Position numbers and translations under genes: made by a program. A stretch of 64,000 nucleotides of DNA from Mycobacteroides chelonae (GTDB lineage Bacteria > Actinomycetota > Actinomycetes > Mycobacteriales > Mycobacteriaceae). The stretch is taken from positions 1 to 64,000 of the forward strand of contig JACHLF010000001.1 of assembly GCA_014204435.1 (NCBI GenBank). The letters run 5' to 3'. Of the stretch, positions 19,253 through 27,734 are shown piece after piece (position 1 is the stretch's first letter; every line of letters starts with the position of its first letter). Under the pieces are notes generated by a model. It was given only the letters and a program-made list of their open reading frames with translations. It was not told the DNA's origin and ran no database searches.

Positions 19253-19378
19253 ATGCGCGGTCCGGTGGATCTGTTGCGCCGCATCGGGTTCTTGTGGTGG
19301 CGCTGCTGGCCGCGGCTGATCGGCATCTGGTTGGTGGGCTGGCTCGCCAGGTATTGGTTGTTCAAGCAGGCCGTCTAG
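19253..19378 (+). CDS. Small Trp-rich membrane ORF, possibly a gene remnant
   Basis: A 41-codon frame from ATG 19253 encodes a basic N-terminus then FLWWRCWPRLIGIWLVGWLA, a single strongly hydrophobic Trp-rich segment. It lies 32 bases after the MFS stop on the same strand. I do not recognise it. It could be a genuine small membrane protein or the surviving start of a larger membrane protein gene. The surrounding 233 bases between the MFS gene and xthA hold nothing else I can identify. Confidence 0.35.
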   Translation: MRGPVDLLRRIGFLWWRCWPRLIGIWLVGWLARYWLFKQAV

Positions 19379-19453
19379 GTGGGTGTGCACTTCGGCGGGT
19401 TCTCTGAGGGTAGCGCGGTCGGGGATGTGCCGCGTGCTGGGTTCGCGTCGGTG

Positions 19454-20254
19454 TCAGTCCAGGTCGACGACTACGGGAGCGTGGTCGCTCGCGCCCTTAC
19501 CTTTGCGCTCCTCGCGGTCGATATGGGCGTCGACCACCCGCTTGGCGAATTCCGTTGAGCCGAGCACGAAGTCGATGCGCATGCCGCGCTTCTTGGGGAA
19601 GCTCAGCTGGGTGTAATCCCAGTAGGTGTACACGCCGGGGCCGGGAGTGAATGGCCGCACCACGTCGGCGAATCCGGTGTCGTTCATCGCCGTGAACGCG
19701 GTGCGCTCGGGCTCGGAGACATGGGTGCTGCCCTGGTATGCCTCCACGCTCCAGATGTCGTCGTCGGTGGGGGCGATGTTCCAGTCGCCCACCAGCGCCA
19801 CCTGCGCCGCGGGATCGGCTGCGAGCCAGCCTGCGGCCTCGTCGCGCAACGCCGAGAGCCACCGCAGTTTGTACTGATAGTGCGGATCCTCCAGGGTTCG
19901 GCCGTTCGGGACGTACAGGCTCCACACCCGCACCCCCTTGCAGGTGGCGCCCAGCGCGCGGGCCTCGGCGGCTTCCGCGACATCATCACTCGACGACCAC
20001 CCGGGCTGGCCCTCGAATCCGACGGTCACATTATCGAGCCCCACCCGCGAGGCGATCGCCACCCCGTTCCACTGGCTCAACCCGACATGCGCCACCTCGT
20101 ACCCGGCATCGGTGAATGCCTGCATGGGGAACTGCTTGTCAGAGCACTTGGTCTCCTGCATGGCAAGCACGTCGGTGCCGGAGCGCTCCAGCCAGGAGAT
20201 CACCCGGTCGGCACGGGCACGGATCGAGTTCACATTCCAGGTGGCCAATCGCAT
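19454..20254 (-). CDS. xthA: Exodeoxyribonuclease III
   Basis: AP endonuclease and 3'-5' exonuclease of base-excision repair. The 266 residues contain the full exonuclease-endonuclease-phosphatase set: TWNVNSIRAR at the N-terminus, QETKCSD with the Mg-binding Glu, GDWNIAPTD, RIDFVLGS and the final GASDHAPV. It follows the GNAT gene by 9 bases on the same strand, as Rv0427c follows Rv0428c. Confidence 0.95.
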   Translation of the reverse strand: MRLATWNVNSIRARADRVISWLERSGTDVLAMQETKCSDKQFPMQAFTDAGYEVAHVGLSQWNGVAIASRVGLDNVTVGFEGQPGWSSSDDVAEAAEARALGATCKGVRVWSLYVPNGRTLEDPHYQYKLRWLSALRDEAAGWLAADPAAQVALVGDWNIAPTDDDIWSVEAYQGSTHVSEPERTAFTAMNDTGFADVVRPFTPGPGVYTYWDYTQLSFPKKRGMRIDFVLGSTEFAKRVVDAHIDREERKGKGASDHAPVVVDLD

Positions 20255-20263
20255 GATGTCACC

Positions 20264-21163
20264 CTACTTTTCATGCCCGACAGCGTTGATGTGCGCATAC
20301 CGATAGCGGTGTTGCTCGGCGAAACCCAGCGTCGGATAGAGCGCCAATGCGGCATCGTTCTCGACGCGCACCTGGACGTATGCACGGGCCGCGCCGTGTC
20401 CGGCGCCCCAGTCCAGCAGCACCTGGCATACCTGCCGCGCCAGCCCGCGCCGCCGATAGGCATCGGCCACACGCACCGCCGAGATCCCGAGCCAGCCCGC
20501 GGTGACGGCGCCCCGCGCGATGGCCGCGACGGTTCCGTCGAGGGAGACCGAAGCGAATCCCAGCGCGCCGTCCACCACCGCCGTGAGCACCGGCACCACC
20601 AGGGGATGGTGATCCCCATGCAGGGCAAGCCAATCCGTCGAGGGCGTGGCGGGCAACGAGGCGGATGGTGCGGGGGCCAGATCCCGCACCATCACCACGG
20701 TCTCGTCACTCGTGGCCAATTCGTCGGGTGGGTGCACCAGGCGATCGGGCAGGCACAACAAGGCGGGCAGCCGGCGCTCTGCATACCACCGTGTTATCTC
20801 GCCGAGTGAGCCCGGTGATGCCAAATGCTCGAGTGGTACAGCGGAATTGCCCCTATGCGTGTGTCCGCCCGCGGCCCGCACGAACCATCCGTCCACCCAT
20901 GCGTGTTCGATACCCGGCCACGCGAAAGCCGCGGCCCGTTGCGCCGATCGGATGTCCCGATTGAGCACCGGAACCGGCGGTAACGCCCGCACCGAGACGA
21001 TCTCGTCGGCCGGAATGTCCACCACCGCACCGGACTTGTGCACTACCTGCACTACCGGCCCCGTCGCCAACAGCTCGCCAACGGTATCGGTGAAGGGGGG
21101 TACCGAACCGGCGGGCCGGCGGCTGCGGATGGCGACCCGCGTCCCGATGTCAGGAAGGGACAC
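20264..21163 (-). CDS. GNAT-family N-acetyltransferase (Rv0428c type)
   Basis: A 299-residue protein. The first 70 or so residues look like a small beta-barrel or SH3-like domain, and the C-terminal 130 are a GNAT fold with the acetyl-CoA loop YRRRGLARQV and the NDAALALYPTLGF motif at the family's usual spacing. It starts with GTG at 21163, 15 bases after the def stop. The gene order def-GNAT-xthA is that of Rv0429c-Rv0427c. Substrate unknown. Confidence 0.85.
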   Translation of the reverse strand: MSLPDIGTRVAIRSRRPAGSVPPFTDTVGELLATGPVVQVVHKSGAVVDIPADEIVSVRALPPVPVLNRDIRSAQRAAAFAWPGIEHAWVDGWFVRAAGGHTHRGNSAVPLEHLASPGSLGEITRWYAERRLPALLCLPDRLVHPPDELATSDETVVMVRDLAPAPSASLPATPSTDWLALHGDHHPLVVPVLTAVVDGALGFASVSLDGTVAAIARGAVTAGWLGISAVRVADAYRRRGLARQVCQVLLDWGAGHGAARAYVQVRVENDAALALYPTLGFAEQHRYRYAHINAVGHEK

Positions 21164-21178
21164 AGCGCACTGCCGTTC

Positions 21179-21772
21179 TCAGTGCCCGAACGGATCGGCG
21201 ACTTGCCCTGGTGTCCAACTCAATCCGGGCACACCCCAGCCATTGGATTTGACGGCACGCTTGGCGGCGCGGGCATTGCGCCCGATCAGGGTGTCTATAT
21301 AGAGAAATCCGTGGAGGTGCCCGGTCTCATGCTGCAGCATGCGCGCGAACAGGTCGTTGCCCTCGAGGGTGATCTCTTTGCCGTCGGCGTCCAGACCAGT
21401 GACGCGTGCCCAGTCCGCACGCCCGGTGGGGAAGGACTCGCCGGGTACCGAGAGGCACCCCTCCTCGTCGTCATCAGGGTCGGGCATCGTCTCGGGAATC
21501 GCGGAGGTTTCCAGAACCGGGTTGATCACCACGCCACGATGGCGGGTCCCGCCGCCGCGGGTGTCGGCGCAGTCGTAGACGAACAGACGCAGCGGCACGC
21601 CGATCTGGTTGGCGGCGAGCCCTACGCCGTTGGCGGCGTCCATGGTCTCGTACATGTTCGCGATCAGCTCGGGCAGATCGGCGGGCAGCGAACCGTCGGG
21701 ACCGACCGGAACGGGCTCGGTGGGCGTATGCAGCACCGGGTCGCCGACAATGCGGATGGGAACAATGGCCAT
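21179..21772 (-). CDS. def: Peptide deformylase
   Basis: Removes the N-formyl group from nascent proteins. All three motifs are present in 197 residues: [10 protein letters not shown] at 49-58, EGCLSVPG with metal ligand Cys106, and QHETGHLHG with His148, Glu149 and His152. The acidic insert PDPDDDEEG before motif 2 and the C-terminal tail ending PGLSWTPGQ resemble the mycobacterial form. It heads the def-GNAT-xthA operon. Confidence 0.97.
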   Translation of the reverse strand: MAIVPIRIVGDPVLHTPTEPVPVGPDGSLPADLPELIANMYETMDAANGVGLAANQIGVPLRLFVYDCADTRGGGTRHRGVVINPVLETSAIPETMPDPDDDEEGCLSVPGESFPTGRADWARVTGLDADGKEITLEGNDLFARMLQHETGHLHGFLYIDTLIGRNARAAKRAVKSNGWGVPGLSWTPGQVADPFGH

Positions 21773-21942
21773 CCGTAAAACCTAATGGAGGCAAGCTATC
21801 GGCTTGGTATTGAGGCCCGACGCGCGGGGTTGGCTAGCCGCTGCGGCGGTTTGAGCGTGGTTAAATATCGCCGAACCACAGTGTTGTAGTTATCGCAATC
21901 GATCAACAGATAAGAATGCCCCGGTTGGGTCTAGGAGCTTTT

Positions 21943-22290
21943 ATGGACGGCGCCCAGGCGCGAGCTGAGCAGTCAAAGGCTGCGAACGCTGGTGAGGATT
22001 CGCCTGCCGTCGGCTCGGACGGAGTCGAGATTGCCGCTGGCCTGAGCCGGCGCGAGCACGACATCCTGGCCTTCGAACGGCAGTGGTGGAAGTACGCGGG
22101 CTCCAAGGAAGACGCCATCAAGGAACTCTTCGGCATGTCGGCCACCCGCTATTACCAGGTGCTGAATGCCCTGGTGGATCGTCACGAGGCCCTGGCCGCG
22201 GACCCGATGCTCGTCAAGAGGCTGCGCAGACTGCGCGCCAGCCGTCAGAAGGCTCGGGCGGCACGCCGCCTGGGGTTCGAGGTTACGTAG
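21943..22290 (+). CDS. DUF3263 protein (Rv0430 type)
   Basis: A 115-residue, highly charged protein. The ATG at 21943 is chosen for the strong AGGAG site 5 bases upstream; an earlier ATG at 21916 lacks one. The core (LSRREHDILAFERQWWKYAG then KEELFGMSATRYYQVLN-like sequence) looks like a helix-turn-helix and matches DUF3263. It is divergent from def and followed by virR and sodC, as in M. tuberculosis. A DNA-binding role is plausible but not shown. Confidence 0.85.
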   Translation: MDGAQARAEQSKAANAGEDSPAVGSDGVEIAAGLSRREHDILAFERQWWKYAGSKEDAIKELFGMSATRYYQVLNALVDRHEALAADPMLVKRLRRLRASRQKARAARRLGFEVT

Positions 22291-22351
22291 CGATCTCGGC
22301 ACAGCCAGCTGAATAGGTGTTGGCGCCGACGGACCGTACAGTGGATTCACG

Positions 22352-22816
22352 ATGAATGAACGCGTACCCGATTCTCATGGCCTCCCGCTGCGCGCCATGG
22401 TGATGGTGCTGCTGTTTCTCGGAGTGATCTTCCTACTCGTCGGGTTCAACGCCCTGGGATCTGACAAGTCTGCGTCATCCGACTCGACGTCTACGTCGGT
22501 CAGCGCCGCCGCAGCCCCCACGTCGACGACCCCGCCGCTGGCTCCCAAACCCGAGGTGCGCGTCTACAACACCACCTCGGTGCCCGACCTCGCCCGCGGT
22601 GCCGCCGACCAGGTCGCGGCCGCAGGATGGAAGGTCGCCGAGGTAGGCAACCTGCCCATGCCTGATGTGAATGTGACGACCGTCTTCTTCGGCAAGACCG
22701 CCGGAGAAGAGGAAGCCGCCCACGAAATCGCCAAGGTGCTCGGCGTTCAGGCCGTGCCACGTGCACCCGAGCTCGTCGAACAGCCTCCAGGTGTGGTCGT
22801 CGCCGTCGCCATCTAA
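22352..22816 (+). CDS. virR: VirR-like LytR_C domain membrane protein
   Basis: A 154-residue protein with a cytoplasmic N-terminus, one membrane helix at about 14-36, a Ser/Thr/Pro/Ala-rich linker and a LytR_C domain from about residue 67 (VRVYNTTSVPDLARGAADQ). The layout and position between the DUF3263 gene and sodC match Rv0431, named VirR and linked in M. tuberculosis to membrane vesicle release and cell-wall integrity. The function here is carried over from that homologue. Confidence 0.85.
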   Translation: MNERVPDSHGLPLRAMVMVLLFLGVIFLLVGFNALGSDKSASSDSTSTSVSAAAAPTSTTPPLAPKPEVRVYNTTSVPDLARGAADQVAAAGWKVAEVGNLPMPDVNVTTVFFGKTAGEEEAAHEIAKVLGVQAVPRAPELVEQPPGVVVAVAI

Positions 22817-22867
22817 CCGATCTGACGGATCGGCACTGCGGGTGCTACGCGCTGTAGGAGAGATGGC

Positions 22868-23587
22868 ATGATGAGGCCCATGGTTAAGCCCGCCGTTCTC
22901 GCCACCGGAACCCTTGCTGCCGTTGCCTTGTCCCTGAGCGGATGCTCGCCGGATCAGCCCGCCAGCACCACGCCGGGCACGACACCGCCGGTGTGGACCG
23001 GTTCCACCGCGCCGTCGACGGCGGGCGAACATGGCGGCCACGGCGGCAGCGAGCAGTCGGTCCCGTCCGGCGAGAAACTCAACGCCACGCTCAAGCTGGC
23101 CGACGGCACCCCGGTGGCCGAGGCCGAGTTCGTGTTCCAGGACGGCTTCGCCACCATCACCGTGAAGACCACCGAGAACGGCAAGCTCACCCCCGGATTT
23201 CACGGGCTGCACATCCACTCCTTCAAGAAGTGCGAACCCAACTCCACCGCGCCGACCGGTGGCACCCCGGGCGATTTCCTGTCCGCGGGCGGGCACTTCA
23301 ACGTCCCCGGGTTCACCGGGCATCCCTCCAGCGGAGACCTGGTGTCACTGAACATCCTCAAGGATGGCTCTGGCGAGTTGGTTACCACCGCGGACTCGTT
23401 CACTAAGGATGACCTGACAGCCGGCAGCGGCACCGCTATTATCATCCACGAAAAGGCGGACAACTTCGCCAACATTCCGCCGGAGCGGTACACCCAGGCC
23501 AACGGCACCGCGGGTCCCGACGACACCACCAAGGCGACGGGCGACGCGGGCAAGCGGGTGGCCTGCGGTCTCATCGACGAGGGCTAG
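22868..23587 (+). CDS. sodC: Cu/Zn-type superoxide dismutase lipoprotein
   Basis: Periplasmic or surface superoxide dismutase of 239 residues. A signal peptide ends in the lipobox LSLSGC, so it is lipid-anchored. After a Thr/Pro/Gly linker come HGLHIHSF and GGHFNVPG with copper ligands, and the C-terminal IIIHEKAD His. The zinc loop is shortened, with only GHPSSGDL remaining, as in the zinc-free M. tuberculosis enzyme. AGGAG precedes the first ATG; ATG codons at +1 and +5 are alternatives. Confidence 0.93.
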   Translation: MMRPMVKPAVLATGTLAAVALSLSGCSPDQPASTTPGTTPPVWTGSTAPSTAGEHGGHGGSEQSVPSGEKLNATLKLADGTPVAEAEFVFQDGFATITVKTTENGKLTPGFHGLHIHSFKKCEPNSTAPTGGTPGDFLSAGGHFNVPGFTGHPSSGDLVSLNILKDGSGELVTTADSFTKDDLTAGSGTAIIIHEKADNFANIPPERYTQANGTAGPDDTTKATGDAGKRVACGLIDEG

Positions 23588-23595
23588 CCGCCAGA

Positions 23596-24717
23596 GTGGC
23601 CCGTCCGATTGAATTTCGCGGGTCGCCGCGACCCACGCTGGGGGTTGAGTGGGAATTCGCGCTCGTCGACGCCCAAACCCGGGATCTCACCAACGAGGCC
23701 TCCGCGGTGCTGGCGGCCATCGGTGAGACCCCGCACGTGCACAAAGAGCTGCTGCGTAACACCATCGAGGTGGTGACCGGCATCTGCGGGACGGTTCCCG
23801 AGGCGATGCAAGATCTCCAGGCGACGCTGGCCACCGTGCGACCGACCGTGCAATCGATGGGCATGGAGCTGTTCTGTGCCGGTACGCATCCCTTCGCCCG
23901 CTGGTCGGCCCAACAGCTCACCGATGCGCCGCGCTATGACGAGCTGATCGCCCGCACCCAGTGGTGGGGACGGCAGATGCTGATCTGGGGCGTGCACGTG
24001 CACGTCGGTATCTCCTCCAAGCACAAGGTGATGCCGATCGTCACATCGATGCTCAACTACTACCCGCACCTGTTGGCGCTGTCTGCCTCCTCGCCGATGT
24101 GGGAGGGACAGGACACCGGGTACGCCAGTAACCGGGCCATGATGTTTCAGCAGCTGCCCACCGCGGGGCTGCCCTTTCACTTTCAAACCTGGGAGCAGTT
24201 CGAGGGCTTCGTCGACGATCAGATGAAGACCGGAATCATCGATCAGCTCAACGAGATCCGTTGGGATATTAGGCCTTCACCGGCACTGGGCACGGTCGAG
24301 GTGCGGATCTTCGACGGGATATCCAATGTCGCCGAACTCGAGGCGCTGGTAGCGCTCACCCACTGCCTGGTGGTGGATCTGGATCGCAAGCTGGAGGCGG
24401 GGGAGTCACTGCGCACCATGCCGCCCTGGCATGTGCAGGAAAACAAGTGGCGCAGTGCGCGTTACGGTCTCGATGCCGTCATCATTCTGGACGAGGACAG
24501 CAACGAGCGTTTGGTGACCGAGGACCTTGACGATCTACTGACCCGGCTGCAGCCCATCGCACGGCTACTGGAATGCGAGAGGGAGCTGGCCGCGGTGGAG
24601 GAGATCTACCGGCACGGCGGGTCTTACCAGCGTCAGCGGCGCGTGGCCGAAGAGCACGACGGAGATCTGGGTGCGGTCGTGGACTCGGTGGTCAACGAAT
24701 TGGAGCCCGTGCGTTAG
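23596..24717 (+). CDS. YbdK-type carboxylate-amine ligase (GCS2 family)
   Basis: The 373-residue product matches the GCS2 glutamate-cysteine ligase-like family and Rv0433 by position. TLGVEWEFALVD near the N-terminus holds the metal-binding Glu pair, and GVHVHVGI at about 131-138 plus TVEVRIFDG at about 234-242 are the other family blocks. It starts with GTG 8 bases after the sodC stop. YbdK has weak gamma-glutamylcysteine ligase activity, but in mycobacteria the natural substrate is not established. Its stop overlaps the cysNC stop tail to tail by 4 bases. Confidence 0.88.
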   Translation: MARPIEFRGSPRPTLGVEWEFALVDAQTRDLTNEASAVLAAIGETPHVHKELLRNTIEVVTGICGTVPEAMQDLQATLATVRPTVQSMGMELFCAGTHPFARWSAQQLTDAPRYDELIARTQWWGRQMLIWGVHVHVGISSKHKVMPIVTSMLNYYPHLLALSASSPMWEGQDTGYASNRAMMFQQLPTAGLPFHFQTWEQFEGFVDDQMKTGIIDQLNEIRWDIRPSPALGTVEVRIFDGISNVAELEALVALTHCLVVDLDRKLEAGESLRTMPPWHVQENKWRSARYGLDAVIILDEDSNERLVTEDLDDLLTRLQPIARLLECERELAAVEEIYRHGGSYQRQRRVAEEHDGDLGAVVDSVVNELEPVR

Positions 24718-26615
24718 ACGGCTAGCCAGTAATCCAGGATCGCGGCGGCCTGCCGTTCCGGGTTTCCTTCTTCGGGGCGCAGTACGAGCTCGGCTTTTTC
24801 GGGTGCCTCATATGGTGCGTTGACCCCGGTGAAGTCACTGATCTCACCGGCACGGGCCTTGGCGTACATGCCTTTCGGATCGCGCTGCTCGCAGATCTCG
24901 ACCGGGGTGTCGACGAACACCTCGACGAACGGGAGCCCTGCCTTTTCATGCTGGGCACGGATCTTGTCTCGATCGGCGCGATATGGACTGATGAGCGCGG
25001 CTACCGCGACAACGCCTGATTCGGAAAGGATCTGGGCGACGGCACCGACACGGCGCACGTTCTCCGCTCGGTCGGCCGCCGAAAAGCCGAGGTCGGCATT
25101 GAGGCCGTGGCGCAGATTGTCGCCGTCCAGTCGGTAGGCGGGAATCCCCATCGCCACCAGTCGGCGCTCCAATTCGACAGCCACCGTTGACTTTCCGGAG
25201 GCAGAGAGACCGGTGATCCAGATCGTTCCGCCCTTGGTGGAGCGCTCGTCGCGGGAAACCGCCGACGAGTGCCAGACCACCTTGGATTGGTGCAGCGTCG
25301 GACCGGAAATCATGCCCGCCGCGACGGTGTTGTTGGTGGCCTCGTCGACCAGGATGAAGCTGCCCGTTGTCCGGTTGCGTCGGTAAGGATCGAACATGAT
25401 CGGACGCTGCAGTCGCAGCTGTACGCGCCCGATCTCGTTGATCTTGAGTTCCTTTGCCTCCTGATCGCGGTGCAGGCTGTTCACATCCAGGCGGTAGTCG
25501 AGCCCGGCGATGGCCGCCTTCACCGTCGAGTTCGCGTGCTGCATCACGAGCCGCGACCCCTCGGAGAGGGTGGACACGTCGGTGAACCAGCACACCATGG
25601 CATCGATCTGCGCACCGACCAGCGGCCGGTTGTTCGGGCGGCACAACATGTCACCGCGGCCCAGATCCAGCTGGTCGACCAGCTGCATGCTCACCGCACC
25701 CCCGGCGAAGGCTTCGTCCACAACGGAACCACCCGGGCCCCAGATCGCGGAGACCGTTGAGGTGAAACCAGACGGAAGCGCGACGATCTCGTCACCGGGT
25801 TTGAACACGCCACTGGCGACGGTTCCGGCGACCGCACGGAAATCGTGCAGATCCGTGATCTGCTCGGCGCCGGGGGCCGCCGCACCGCCCTGTGGGCGAA
25901 TGACGTATTGGATGGGGAAGCGCGCGTCGATCAGGTTGCGGTCCGACGAAATGTGCACCTGCTCGATGTGGTGCAGCAGTGACGGACCCTCGTACCACGG
26001 TGTGTTGGTGGACCGGGTGACGATGTTGTCGCCGAGGAGCGCTGACACCGGAATCACGGTGAGGTCGTGCAGTTCCAGCTTGGTTGCGAACCGCCGGAAC
26101 TCCTCCTTGATTTCGTCGAATCGCTGAGGTGACCAGTCGACCAGGTCCATCTTGTTGATGCATAGCACCACGTGCTCGACCCCGAGCAGTGAGGTGATGA
26201 ATGCGTGCCGGCGCGTCTGTTGGGTCAGGCCGTTGCGGGCATCCACCAGAATGATCGCCAGGTCTGCCGTGGAGGCGCCGGTGACCATGTTGCGGGTGTA
26301 TTGCTCGTGCCCCGGTGTGTCGGCAATGATGAATTTGCGTGCGGGCGTGGAGAAGTAGCGATGTGCCACGTCGATGGTGATGCCCTGTTCACGTTCGGCG
26401 CGCAGGCCGTCGGTCAGCAGGGCCAGGTTGGTCTGCGTTTCGCCCTTGGCCCTGCTGCTGGCTTCGACCGCGGCCAGCTGATCGGCGAAGATCGACTTCG
26501 AGTCGTAGAGCAGGCGGCCGATGAGGGTGGACTTGCCGTCATCGACACTACCGGCGGTGGCGATGCGGATGAGCTCCTGCGCGGGTTCGGCGGTCTCTGT
26601 AGTCGATGCGCTCAT
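24714..26615 (-). CDS. cysN: Bifunctional sulfate adenylyltransferase subunit 1/APS kinase
   Basis: CysN-CysC fusion of 633 residues. The N-terminal two thirds are the regulatory GTPase of ATP sulfurylase, with P-loop GSVDDGKST near 18-26, DTPGHEQYTRN and NKMDLVDW. The C-terminal third is an APS kinase with its own P-loop TGLSASGKST and DGDNLRHGLN. With CysD it turns sulfate into APS and then PAPS. The ATG shares a base with the cysD stop (TGATG). Confidence 0.96.
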   Translation of the reverse strand: MSASTTETAEPAQELIRIATAGSVDDGKSTLIGRLLYDSKSIFADQLAAVEASSRAKGETQTNLALLTDGLRAEREQGITIDVAHRYFSTPARKFIIADTPGHEQYTRNMVTGASTADLAIILVDARNGLTQQTRRHAFITSLLGVEHVVLCINKMDLVDWSPQRFDEIKEEFRRFATKLELHDLTVIPVSALLGDNIVTRSTNTPWYEGPSLLHHIEQVHISSDRNLIDARFPIQYVIRPQGGAAAPGAEQITDLHDFRAVAGTVASGVFKPGDEIVALPSGFTSTVSAIWGPGGSVVDEAFAGGAVSMQLVDQLDLGRGDMLCRPNNRPLVGAQIDAMVCWFTDVSTLSEGSRLVMQHANSTVKAAIAGLDYRLDVNSLHRDQEAKELKINEIGRVQLRLQRPIMFDPYRRNRTTGSFILVDEATNNTVAAGMISGPTLHQSKVVWHSSAVSRDERSTKGGTIWITGLSASGKSTVAVELERRLVAMGIPAYRLDGDNLRHGLNADLGFSAADRAENVRRVGAVAQILSESGVVAVAALISPYRADRDKIRAQHEKAGLPFVEVFVDTPVEICEQRDPKGMYAKARAGEISDFTGVNAPYEAPEKAELVLRPEEGNPERQAAAILDYWLAV

Positions 26616-27568
26616 CAGAAGTAGCCCTCTTTCTTGCGGTCTTCCATGCCGGCCTCGGAGATCCGGTCGTCGGCGCGGGTGGCTCCCCGCTCGGTGATGC
26701 GGGTGGCGGCAACCTCTTCCACCACCGCGCTGGGAGTCGACGCGACGGATTCGACGGCACCCGTGCAGGTGGCATCGCCGATGGTGCGGAACCGAACCGA
26801 CTTCTGCACGAGTTCCTCACCCGGCCTCAGAGTGAGGAACTTGTTGTCCGCCAACAGCATTCCGTCGCGTTCCACCACATTGCGCTTGTGTGCGTAGTAC
26901 AGCGGAGGTAAGGCGATGTTCTCCGACTCGATGTACTGCCAGATGTCCAGCTCGGTCCAGTTGGACAGCGGGAATACGCGAATGTGCTCGCCCTTGCGGT
27001 GGCGGCCGTTGTAGATGTTCCAGAGCTCGGGGCGCTGTGCGCGGGGATCCCACTGACCGAATTCATCGCGGAAGCTGAACACCCGTTCCTTGGCGCGGGC
27101 CTTCTCCTCGTCGCGGCGCGCGCCACCGAACACCGCGTCGAAACGGTGCTCGGTGATGCTGCGCAATAGGGTGGCGGTCTGCAGGCGGTTACGGGTGGCG
27201 CCGGGTCCCGTCTCCTCGACGACCGCACCCGAGTCGATGTCGTCCTGCACGCTGCCGACTTCCAGCCGCAGATTGTAGCGAGCGACCGTCTCGTCGCGAA
27301 AGGCGATGACCTCGTCGAAGTTGTGTCCGGTGTCGATGTGCATGACGGGGAAGGGCAGCGGCGAGGGCCAGAACGCCTTCGCCGCGACGTGCAGCATGAC
27401 CACGGAGTCCTTGCCGCCGGAGAACAGCAGCACCGGCCTTTCGAAGGTTGCCGCCACCTCTCGGAATATGTAAACCGCCTCGGCTTCTAGGGCGTTCAAG
27501 TGCGATAACTCGTATGACTCGGCTGGTGATGCGCCGCTTGGGCGAAGAACATCGGGCGATGTCGGCAT
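26615..27568 (-). CDS. cysD: Sulfate adenylyltransferase subunit 2
   Basis: Catalytic subunit of ATP sulfurylase, 317 residues from the ATG at 27568 where GGAG precedes and family similarity begins (YELSHLNALEAEAVYI). LLFSGGKDSVVMLHV is the PP-loop. HIDTGHNFDEV and GGARRDEEKARAKER are further CysD blocks. It forms an operon with cysNC. The promoter carries a KstR-type inverted repeat (separate entry), which is unexpected for a sulfate assimilation gene. Confidence 0.96.
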   Translation of the reverse strand: MPTSPDVLRPSGASPAESYELSHLNALEAEAVYIFREVAATFERPVLLFSGGKDSVVMLHVAAKAFWPSPLPFPVMHIDTGHNFDEVIAFRDETVARYNLRLEVGSVQDDIDSGAVVEETGPGATRNRLQTATLLRSITEHRFDAVFGGARRDEEKARAKERVFSFRDEFGQWDPRAQRPELWNIYNGRHRKGEHIRVFPLSNWTELDIWQYIESENIALPPLYYAHKRNVVERDGMLLADNKFLTLRPGEELVQKSVRFRTIGDATCTGAVESVASTPSAVVEEVAATRITERGATRADDRISEAGMEDRKKEGYF

Positions 27569-27626
27569 GTCCACAACTCCATTCGTTCCAAATATGTACC
27601 GTATCGGTTCGTATTCGGTCCAGCCC

Positions 27627-27656
27627 AGAGTAGAACGTGTTCTCATGGGGTGTCAA
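27627..27656 (-). promoter_or_regulatory. cysD promoter with embedded KstR-type operator
   Basis: Read on the minus strand, TTGACA (27656-27651) is followed at 17-18 bases by CTACTC or TACTCT as -10. The inverted repeat AGAAC-AC-GTTCT, perfect over 5-base arms, lies at 27632-27643 within the spacer, and TAGAACGTGTTCTC at 27631-27644 (plus strand) fits the KstR consensus in all but one outer base. About 60 bases separate it from the ATG. A bound repressor would block polymerase directly. Confidence 0.6.
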
Positions 27657-27734
27657 CGGGCTGCCTCGCGGTACGAGCACGCAAAAACGCCGAGTGTGTG
27701 TCAGTGGCACGCACTCGGCGGAGAGCGGGAAAGG

